A stretch of DNA of 13,959 nt from assembly GCA_023410155.1 (NCBI GenBank), contig JAEYQF010000071.1, positions 1 to 13,959 of the forward strand. Direction: 5' to 3'. Positions 7,909 to 13,959 of this stretch are shown one piece after another (position 1 is the first letter of the stretch; every line of letters begins with the position of its first letter). The stretch comes from Verrucomicrobiota bacterium (GTDB lineage Bacteria > Verrucomicrobiota > Verrucomicrobiia > Opitutales > Opitutaceae). The notes beneath the pieces were generated by a model. The model ran no database searches, had not been told where the DNA came from, and worked only from the letters and a program-made list of their open reading frames with translations. The position numbers and the translations under genes were made by a program.

Positions 7909-8652
7909 ATGAGTCCATTGCGCGTCGTCGTCTGGAGCGAGTATGTCCACGAGCACAAGAACGCCACCGTCGCGGGAATTTATACGCGCGGCATGCACGA
8001 GACCATCGCGGAGGGCATCCGTGAGTTGTTGCCGGAGGCTCAGGTGGGCACCGCGACGCTGGCGGAGCCGGAGCACGGGCTGTCCGAGGCTCGGCTGGCG
8101 CAGACGGATGTGCTGACTTGGTGGGGGCACGTGGCTCACGACCAGGTCGCGGACGAGGTCGTCGCTCGCGTGCAGAAGCGAGTGCTCGAGGGCATGGGGC
8201 TGATCGTGCTGCATTCGGGGCACTTTTCGAAGATCTTCAAACGCCTGATGGGCACGGCCTGCAATCTGACGTGGCGCGAGGCTGGCGAGCGCGAACGCCT
8301 GTGGGTGTGCAATCCCGGCCACCCGATCGCGCGCGGTATCGGGCATTGCTTCGAGCTGCCGCACGAGGAGATGTATGGAGAGCCGTTTGGCATCCCGACG
8401 CCGGAGGAGGAGGTATTTCTTTCGTGGTTCGAAGGCGGGGAGGTGTTTCGCAGCGGATGCTGCTGGCGGCGTGGCGCAGGTCGCATCTTCTACTTTCGCC
8501 CGGGGCACGAAACGTATCCAACTTACCATGACACGAACGTCCGACGCGTGATTGCCAATGCCGTCGAGTGGGCGCGCCCGCTGGGTTCGTGGGCCGATTT
8601 CACCGGCAAGGCAAAGGCGCCGCGCGAGCCGATTGGTCCGCGGCCAGCTTGA
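7909..8652 (+). CDS. thuA: ThuA-family protein (trehalose utilisation type)
   Basis: The product has 247 residues and no signal peptide, so it is probably cytosolic. It carries the strongly conserved ThuA stretches: [12 protein letters not shown] near the start, [30 protein letters not shown], the [10 protein letters not shown] and [12 protein letters not shown] blocks, [12 protein letters not shown], and [15 protein letters not shown]. The fold is class I glutamine-amidotransferase-like. In rhizobia ThuA works with ThuB in disaccharide catabolism, which has been linked to 3-keto sugars. No ThuB-like dehydrogenase or sugar transporter is next to this gene, so its substrate here is unknown. 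The frame also has an ATG at 7858 that overlaps the radC start codon. [12 protein letters not shown] at 7909 matches the family and is preferred. The symbol rests on family resemblance only. Confidence 0.87.
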   Translation: MSPLRVVVWSEYVHEHKNATVAGIYTRGMHETIAEGIRELLPEAQVGTATLAEPEHGLSEARLAQTDVLTWWGHVAHDQVADEVVARVQKRVLEGMGLIVLHSGHFSKIFKRLMGTACNLTWREAGERERLWVCNPGHPIARGIGHCFELPHEEMYGEPFGIPTPEEEVFLSWFEGGEVFRSGCCWRRGAGRIFYFRPGHETYPTYHDTNVRRVIANAVEWARPLGSWADFTGKAKAPREPIGPRPA

Positions 8653-8670
8653 GTCCCGCCCCGCGGGAAA

Positions 8671-8697
8671 TAAAAAGGCCGCTCACGAGGAGCGGCC
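8671..8697 (-). terminator. Intrinsic terminator of the mfd-SurA-like operon
   Basis: A perfect 8-bp stem, GGCCGCTC at 8677-8684 and GAGCGGCC at 8690-8697, has a five-base loop. On the minus strand it is followed directly by TTTTTA. It lies 28 bases past the stop of the SurA-like gene, a textbook position. On the plus strand no T-run follows, so it should not efficiently stop transcription coming from the ThuA-family gene. A second 6-bp hairpin at 8654-8668 lies just after that gene's stop codon but also lacks a T-run. Confidence 0.85.
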
Positions 8698-8725
8698 CGT
8701 AGGCAAGAGAGGCGCGGACGTCGCG

Positions 8726-9703
8726 TCAGTAGTGCTTCACGTAGCCGTTGCGGCGGAGGCGCTCGAGCCAGGTTTCCTGGCTTTGGCGGGCCATCTGTTG
8801 CACCAGGATGCGCTCGATATCGTCGCGCACTTCGTCGATCGGCTGGATGCCGGCGTATTTTCGCTCCTGGGCGAAGAGGATGAAGCAGCCCTCCGGCAGC
8901 ACGATCGGCTGGCTGATCTCACCGGGCTTCAAGTCGAACAGCGGATTGCTGAATTCGGCCTTGAGGTCGGAGCGTTTCTGCCAGCCCCAGTCGCCCCCAC
9001 GGTTGCGGCGCGAGTCCTGGCTGAACTCTTTCGCGAGGGCCTCGAAGCTCTCGCCGTTGCGGAAGCGGCGCGTCACTTCGGCAGCGCGATCGAGGAGATC
9101 CTGATCGGACATGCCGGCGGCACGGGTGAACTGAATGAGGCGCAGGTGGACGCCGTCCTCCTGGTAGAAGCGGTCCTTGTTTTCGGTGTAGTAGGTCTCG
9201 ATGCGCACCGGGCTCACGAGTGACTGCGACCGGCGCTGCTGTCCGCGCATGTATTGATAAATGATGTCCTCTTCCACCTCGCGACGATACTCGCGCAATG
9301 TCGTGCCGCGGGAGCGAAGGTAGGAAAGGAACTTCGAGCGATCGTTATCGAACTGCTCCGCCTGGATGTCCGAGATGCGGTTGTCCACGAAGCTCACGGG
9401 GATGTGCTTCTTCTCGTCCTTGCGGAATTCCTTCACGATGAGCACCCGGTCGATGAGGCTTTGGATCACCTCGTCCTGCAGCTGTTCGAGCTTCTCGTTG
9501 AACTCGCGCTCGTTTCGCGCCTCGCGCTGCAACTGGCCCACGAGGGGCGCGATTTCGCGGCGCACGTCGTCCACCGTGATGACCTTGTCTTCCGCGATGG
9601 CGGCGATGCCATTCGCAAACCGCAGATTCAAACCATCTTCGGTCTGGGCGAGGACAGCGGAACTCAGGGCAAGGAAAGCGAGGCAAAAACGACCGAACGT
9701 CAT
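8726..9703 (-). CDS. SurA-like periplasmic chaperone / parvulin-type peptidyl-prolyl isomerase
   Basis: The product has 325 residues. The first 19 or so ([19 protein letters not shown]) form a signal peptide with a cleavage motif before Gln20, so the protein is exported to the periplasm. Residues about 31-170 are a helical SurA-type N-terminal chaperone region. Residues about 183-280 are a single PPIC (parvulin) domain, with VHLRLIQF, FEALAKEFSQD and GGDWGWQKRSDL as landmarks. Escherichia coli SurA has two parvulin domains, so this is a shorter relative, and the exact clients are unknown. Outer-membrane protein folding is the likely role. The ATG overlaps the mfd stop codon (ATGA), so it is the second gene of that operon and is probably translationally coupled. 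A strong terminator follows. Confidence 0.9.
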   Translation of the reverse strand: MTFGRFCLAFLALSSAVLAQTEDGLNLRFANGIAAIAEDKVITVDDVRREIAPLVGQLQREARNEREFNEKLEQLQDEVIQSLIDRVLIVKEFRKDEKKHIPVSFVDNRISDIQAEQFDNDRSKFLSYLRSRGTTLREYRREVEEDIIYQYMRGQQRRSQSLVSPVRIETYYTENKDRFYQEDGVHLRLIQFTRAAGMSDQDLLDRAAEVTRRFRNGESFEALAKEFSQDSRRNRGGDWGWQKRSDLKAEFSNPLFDLKPGEISQPIVLPEGCFILFAQERKYAGIQPIDEVRDDIERILVQQMARQSQETWLERLRRNGYVKHY

Positions 9704-12700
9704 GGAGTGGGCAGGTTGTTCAGAAACGAGATGATTTCGCGCAACCGTAGGAGGGGCTTGGGGGCGGTCAACCTTGGAAACCGGGTGCCAACCTGCACCC
9801 AGTCATCGCGGCGTCCGCTGCTCCGCAAACACTTCAGGCGGCTGGACTCGGTTTCGACGGAGGCGATGTTTTTTTGTTCCGCCCGCACCCGGATCTCCGT
9901 GATGAGCAATAGAGCCCGCACCTCGTCGCCGAACTTTCCGAAACGGTCGCGCAAGTCGGCCTCGATTTGTTTAAGAGTCGCGAGCGAGTCGGCCATCGCG
10001 AGCTTGCGATAGAAATCAATGCGCAGGCGTGTCTCTGCGATGTAGCTCGAGGGGATGCGGGCCTGAATCTTCGCCACTTCGACGGCGGACTCGCCGAGCT
10101 CGGCGTCCTTCAGCGCTACATAACCATCCATGTGGCGACCACGGCTGGCAGCCTCGGCATCGGCCGCGCCTTCGCCCACGAAGACGAAATCGAGCTTCAC
10201 GTTGGCGCGAATCGCCGCGGCGGTTTTCTCTCCCTTCAAGCGCGCCACGGATTGCCGCAATAACTGGCAGTAAAGCTCGAAGCCAACGCCGACGATGTGG
10301 CCGCTTTGTTCGGCGCCGAGCAGATTGCCCGCTCCCCGCAGTTCAAGATCGCGCATCGCGATGCGAAAACCCGCACCGAGCTGGTTGTGCTGGCGCATCG
10401 CGGTGAGACGTTGCCGCGCAACTTCGAGCAACCGCGTGTGCCGGTGCAGCAGCAGATACGCGTAGGCCTGATGCTTGAAACGACCGACGCGACCGCGGAG
10501 CTGGTAAAGTTGCGAGAGGCCGAAACGATCCGCGCCTTCGATGATGATCGTATTGCAGTTCGGAATATCGAGGCCGCTCTCGATGATCGTCGTGCAGACG
10601 AGCAGGTGATAACGTCCCGCCACGAACTCGGTCATCACGCGCTCGAGCTCCTGGGGCTCCATCTGCCCGTGACCGACGCCGATGGTCAGATCCGGCATCA
10701 ACTCTCGCAGGTGCGCGGCCACGAGTTCGATCGTCTGCACGCGATTGTGCAGATAAAAAACCTGGCCGCCGCGCCGGATCTCGTGGCGCACGGCATCGAC
10801 GACCACTTTGTCCTCGTAGGTTTTCACGATCGTCTGGATCGGGTGGCGATTGGTCGGCGCCGTTTCGATCACGCTCAAATCGCGCGCGCCGGTAAGCGCC
10901 ATGTAGAGCGTGCGCGGAATCGGCGTCGCGCTCATCGAGAGCACGTCCACGGTTTCGCGCATACGCTTGAACGCTTCCTTGTGCTTCACGCCGAAACGCT
11001 GCTCCTCATCGATGACGACGAGCCCGAGCTCCTTGAACACCACGTCGCTCTGCAGCAGCCGGTGCGTGCCGATCAGGATGTCGACCTGACCGGCGGTGAC
11101 GGCGGCGAGAATCTTCTTTTGGTCGGCGCGCGAACGAAAACGGCTCACCATCTCGACCGCGATCGGGTAGCCCGCCATGCGCTCGCGAAACGTGTTCAGA
11201 TGTTGCTGCGCGAGCACGGTGGTTGGCACCAACACGGCGACCTGACGTCCGCCTTGCACGGCCTTGAACGCCGCGCGGATCGCGACCTCGGTTTTTCCGA
11301 AACCCACGTCGCCGCAGATCAAACGATCCATCGGCCGCGTGCGCTCCATATCGGCCTTCGTGTCCTCGATGGCTTTGAGTTGATCGCGCGTCTCCGTGTA
11401 GGGGAACGACGCCTCAAATTCCTTCTGCCACGTGTTGTCCTCGGGAAACGCAAGACCCGGCTGCGCCTCGCGCGCCGCGTGCAAACGCAGCAGTTCCGCC
11501 GCGAGATCGATCGTCGCCCGCTCTGCCGCTTGTCGCGCTTTTTCCCAGCGTCCAGAACCGATGCGCCCGAGCTGTGGCTTCGCTTTGCTCAAGCCGACGT
11601 AGCGGCTGATCAAATGCGATTCCTGCAGCGGCACGTGCAGCGTCACGTGGTCGTCGAATTCCAGCGAAATCACTTCGCGGATGCCCTGCGCTGTATCCAG
11701 TTTTGTGAGACCGCGGTAGAGCGCGATGCCGTGTTGCAGGTGCACGACGAAATCGCCTTCCACCAGCTCCGAGAAATCCAGCAGCTGATCGATCTGGGCG
11801 CGCTGCGCGATCGCGCGTTGATTAAGTGAGGGGCGCCGCTGCCGCTGCCGGCCGAAGACTTCGGTTTCGGTGACGACCACCAGCCCGGCTGGTTCGGAGG
11901 GAAGCGGGGCAGGGCGTTTCGTGCTGCGTCTCGATTCGCTGCTACGCCCCGCGATGGCCAGCCGTGCGCCTTCGCGAAAGGTCACCCGGAAACCCTCGTT
12001 CAGTGATCCGCGCAGAAACTGCGGCTGGATCGCTTTCAGCGGCGGATCTTCGTCGAGGATTTCGCGGATGCGCTGTTCTTCGCCTTCCTTCGAGGCGACC
12101 AGCAACACCGCGTAGCCATCGTTCTTCCACGCCGCGACCTGCACGAGGAAATTGCGTCGAGCCTCTTCCTCGACCTGCAAGCGCTCCTGCGCGACGAGCG
12201 CGTCGTCGGGATAGCGGCGATGGTGCACGAGACTCTCGCTGTCCCATGTCGCCTCATCCGTCGGCGTGTCGAAAATCCCGCTCGCCTCATCGAGATCGCT
12301 CACGCCATACGCCGCAGCGCACTTACGCAGCAGCGGCGTGAGCCCATCGGAGCCTTCGTGGGCAAACGCGCTGAATTCCTCCTCCAACGCTGCGGGTTCC
12401 ACGAAGACAAGGCGCGCCGACGGGTTCAGGTAATCCGCGATCCCCGTTTTTGACGAATCGAGGGCGACACGCGGCGTGGCCGAGATCGAGATTTCCTGCA
12501 CCTCGGCGCCGGAGCGTTGCGTGACGGGATCGAACTCGCGGATGGATTCGATTTCGTCGCCGAAGAAATCCAGTCGATACGGCTGATTCGCCGTCACCGG
12601 ATACACATCGATGATGCCACCGCGAATCGCATAATGTCCCGGCGCTTCGCACACGGCCTCGGAGTCGTAATCGAGCGCCTGCAGTTGCTCGAGCAGGCCT

Positions 12701-13137
12701 TGAAAGGATTGAGTTTGTCCCCGTTTCAACGCGAGCTCGCGCGTGGCGAATTCCTCGAGCGCGGGCACGGGCTGCAACAACGCGGCCGGTGTCGTCACCA
12801 CCACGAGCGTGTCCGGTGTGGAACTCATCCCGCGCGTGGCACGCAGGCGCGAGAGCACGGTCAGGCGATCACTCGACGCCGCGAACGCCTCGCGCATGTC
12901 GCGGGTGTCGGGCATCGATTCAGGAAACACGAGCACCGAAAGCGGACGCGGCGCGGCGGCTGCGCGATGGAAAAACGCGATGTCGTCGGCGATATGCTCC
13001 GCCTGTTTCAGGTCTTCGACGACCACGAGCCAGACCGGCGCCTCATGGGTGCGCGTGAGTTCGCTGATGACCGCGCCCCGGGCCGGGGGGCAGACGCCAG
13101 TGAGCTTGTGTCGCGAAATCGCAGCCGGTTCGGACAT
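9700..13137 (-). CDS. mfd: Transcription-repair coupling factor
   Basis: This large ATP-driven DNA translocase removes stalled RNA polymerase at lesions and recruits UvrA for nucleotide excision repair. The product has 1145 residues, the usual family size (Escherichia coli 1148). The order is standard. A UvrB-like N-terminal region includes [12 protein letters not shown] near 169-180. The RNA-polymerase-interacting domain lies near 455-540 ([18 protein letters not shown]). Helicase motifs follow: Walker A GDVGFGKT at 609-616, DEEQ at 710-713, SATPIPRT near 736-743, [12 protein letters not shown] near 849-860 and QLRGRVGR at 879-886. A C-terminal TRCF domain closes the protein. An Arg/Ser/Pro-rich segment near 397-414 ([20 protein letters not shown]) looks like a flexible linker. 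The stop codon overlaps the start of the SurA-like gene by four bases. The ATG at 13137 has no Shine-Dalgarno sequence. Confidence 0.97.
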   Translation of the reverse strand: MSEPAAISRHKLTGVCPPARGAVISELTRTHEAPVWLVVVEDLKQAEHIADDIAFFHRAAAAPRPLSVLVFPESMPDTRDMREAFAASSDRLTVLSRLRATRGMSSTPDTLVVVTTPAALLQPVPALEEFATRELALKRGQTQSFQGLLEQLQALDYDSEAVCEAPGHYAIRGGIIDVYPVTANQPYRLDFFGDEIESIREFDPVTQRSGAEVQEISISATPRVALDSSKTGIADYLNPSARLVFVEPAALEEEFSAFAHEGSDGLTPLLRKCAAAYGVSDLDEASGIFDTPTDEATWDSESLVHHRRYPDDALVAQERLQVEEEARRNFLVQVAAWKNDGYAVLLVASKEGEEQRIREILDEDPPLKAIQPQFLRGSLNEGFRVTFREGARLAIAGRSSESRRSTKRPAPLPSEPAGLVVVTETEVFGRQRQRRPSLNQRAIAQRAQIDQLLDFSELVEGDFVVHLQHGIALYRGLTKLDTAQGIREVISLEFDDHVTLHVPLQESHLISRYVGLSKAKPQLGRIGSGRWEKARQAAERATIDLAAELLRLHAAREAQPGLAFPEDNTWQKEFEASFPYTETRDQLKAIEDTKADMERTRPMDRLICGDVGFGKTEVAIRAAFKAVQGGRQVAVLVPTTVLAQQHLNTFRERMAGYPIAVEMVSRFRSRADQKKILAAVTAGQVDILIGTHRLLQSDVVFKELGLVVIDEEQRFGVKHKEAFKRMRETVDVLSMSATPIPRTLYMALTGARDLSVIETAPTNRHPIQTIVKTYEDKVVVDAVRHEIRRGGQVFYLHNRVQTIELVAAHLRELMPDLTIGVGHGQMEPQELERVMTEFVAGRYHLLVCTTIIESGLDIPNCNTIIIEGADRFGLSQLYQLRGRVGRFKHQAYAYLLLHRHTRLLEVARQRLTAMRQHNQLGAGFRIAMRDLELRGAGNLLGAEQSGHIVGVGFELYCQLLRQSVARLKGEKTAAAIRANVKLDFVFVGEGAADAEAASRGRHMDGYVALKDAELGESAVEVAKIQARIPSSYIAETRLRIDFYRKLAMADSLATLKQIEADLRDRFGKFGDEVRALLLITEIRVRAEQKNIASVETESSRLKCLRSSGRRDDWVQVGTRFPRLTAPKPLLRLREIISFLNNLPTP

Positions 13138-13310
13138 GGAAAGCCGTCAATTGGAAGCGAGGAGCCGCCCGAGCGCAACTGCTGCCACGACCAGCTTCGT
13201 TTCGTCGCGGAGTAGGGTGCGCACGGCTTTCGCTGACCGAGGGAAGAGGACCGCGGCCGATGTCGCGAGAGACCATTCTTCGGTAGCATCCGGGCCCGTT
13301 GCCCCGCTCT

Positions 13311-13863
13311 ATGAACACCTCGGTTGTCCGCAGCATCCAGCTGTCGGCCGCGTTTGGCGCGAGCCTGTTGGGAATCGTTTCATCCTCGGCCCAATCATTC
13401 GCCGATCTCACGCCGCACATGTCGGAGTCCTGGGCGTTGGTCTTGTGAATGATGAGCCGATTGTGCTCGGCCGAACGTCCAACAATGGCTGGAAAACCAT
13501 TCAGGGGACGCCAAGTGGCGGCGCTCGGACGCTCGATATACCAGTTCGGGAGAAGCATTCGTTTGGACCGCACAGTCAGGCATGAAAAGCCTGCGCGGTA
13601 TATTCACCGACGAGTTCGGTGTGGGTGGAGCAAATGCCGGCTGGATGTTGAGCTATGTCGAGGGAGTCTCTCAGGACGGACGCTACGTCATCGGCCAAGC
13701 GCAGGATGAGTTCGGTTGCCGCCGCTCGTGGCTGGCTGATCTCGGGCCGAACTTCTTCATCACACCTATTCCTGAGCCTTCTACGTATGGGCTGATCGGT
13801 GCGACCGCACTGATCGCGCTCGTGGGCTTCCGCCGGAAGCGTGCACGGCGACCGGGAGCGTGA
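13311..13863 (+). pseudogene. Broken PEP-CTERM exported protein gene, probably HAF-repeat type
   Basis: The ATG at 13311 opens a frame with a signal peptide (MNTSVVRSIQLSAAFGASLL, cleavage likely after SSAQ) and then FADLTPHMSESWAL before TGA at 13446. A second frame then reads VNDEPIVLGRTSNNGW and ends shortly after HSFGPHSQA near 13583. The third frame resumes with GEAFVWTAQSGMKSL and continues to the stop at 13863. The pieces together resemble HAF-repeat secreted proteins. The last part ends with a typical PEP-CTERM sorting signal: IPEPSTYG, a hydrophobic helix, then RRKRARR. This implies exosortase-dependent export and anchoring at the cell surface in the intact ancestor. Two shifts, near 13430-13448 and near 13530-13555, are needed to join the parts, so this is a decayed gene or a stretch with sequence errors. 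An ATG at 13582 could still start a 93-residue remnant, but it would lack a signal peptide. Confidence 0.7.
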
Positions 13864-13929
13864 GTCGAGCCATTGTCCGCACCGCGTCGGGACCGAGTGC
13901 GCGCCGGGTCGTGCCACGGTGAGGACACG

Positions 13930-13959
13930 GTCGCGACAAGGCGCGGCTTGAGTCGGGAC
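13930..13959. repeat. Hairpin at the right edge sharing a motif with the left edge
   Basis: GTCGCGAC at 13930-13937 pairs with GTCGGGAC at 13952-13959 (7 of 8). The stem is extended by AAG at 13938-13940 with CTT at 13947-13949, leaving the loop GCGCGG and a two-base bulge. Bases 13933-13955 match bases 34-56 at 18 of 23 positions, with a shared GCGGCTTGA core. This suggests two decayed copies of one short intergenic repeat. The structure reaches the last base, so its full extent is not visible. It lies 66 bases after the PEP-CTERM stop, but no T-run is visible, so a terminator cannot be claimed. Confidence 0.4.

Noticed and set aside
8654..8668. Hairpin TCCCGC / GCGGGA as a terminator of the ThuA-family gene
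   Set aside because: The stem is perfect, but on the plus strand it is followed by A-rich rather than T-rich sequence, so it lacks the key property of an intrinsic terminator.
10297..11829. 510-codon open frame on the plus strand inside mfd
   Set aside because: It lies wholly opposite the helicase core of mfd, is rich in His, Arg, Glu and Leu without motifs, and is explained by GC-rich codon bias.
13449..13709. 86-codon plus-strand frame within the PEP-CTERM region
   Set aside because: It is Arg-rich with no resemblance to PEP-CTERM or HAF proteins, while the other two frames carry the recognisable pieces.

Overview
The window looks like chromosomal DNA from a GC-rich member of the Verrucomicrobiota, most likely the Opitutaceae. 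The lineage is inferred from the PEPSTYGL-type PEP-CTERM tail, the SGLT-type symporter and LacI-type regulator around an arabinose operon, and the overall base composition. No rRNA or other strict taxonomic marker is present. I found no tRNA, rRNA, insertion sequence, phage gene or CRISPR array.

Left part (1-7073): a complete L-arabinose utilisation locus. Four genes on the minus strand are transcribed in the order araB (ribulokinase), araA (arabinose isomerase), araD (ribulose-5-phosphate 4-epimerase) and an SGLT-type sodium/sugar symporter. Together they import the sugar and convert it to xylulose 5-phosphate. A LacI-family regulator is divergent from araB, and the 89-bp gap between them carries a 13-bp palindrome that is a good operator candidate. 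A long imperfect inverted repeat sits between araA and araD. A probable terminator for the operon lies at the left edge of the window.

Middle (7134-8652): radC (minus) and a ThuA-family gene (plus) are divergent. Their 49-bp gap holds two adjacent perfect palindromes. radC converges on the regulator gene, and the ThuA-family gene converges on the next operon.

Right part (8671-13137, minus): mfd (transcription-repair coupling factor) followed by a SurA-like secreted peptidyl-prolyl isomerase. The two overlap by four bases, and a clear intrinsic terminator follows the second.

Far right (13311-13863, plus): a broken PEP-CTERM surface or exported protein gene. It has a signal peptide, remnants resembling HAF repeats and an intact sorting tail, spread over three reading frames. 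The last bases form a hairpin that shares a short motif with the first bases of the window.

All ten gene starts lack a recognisable Shine-Dalgarno sequence. The gene content is otherwise ordinary, and I see no convincing new multi-gene system. The most useful leads are the two palindromic regulatory candidates, the intra-operon repeat, the broken PEP-CTERM gene and the atypical start contexts.
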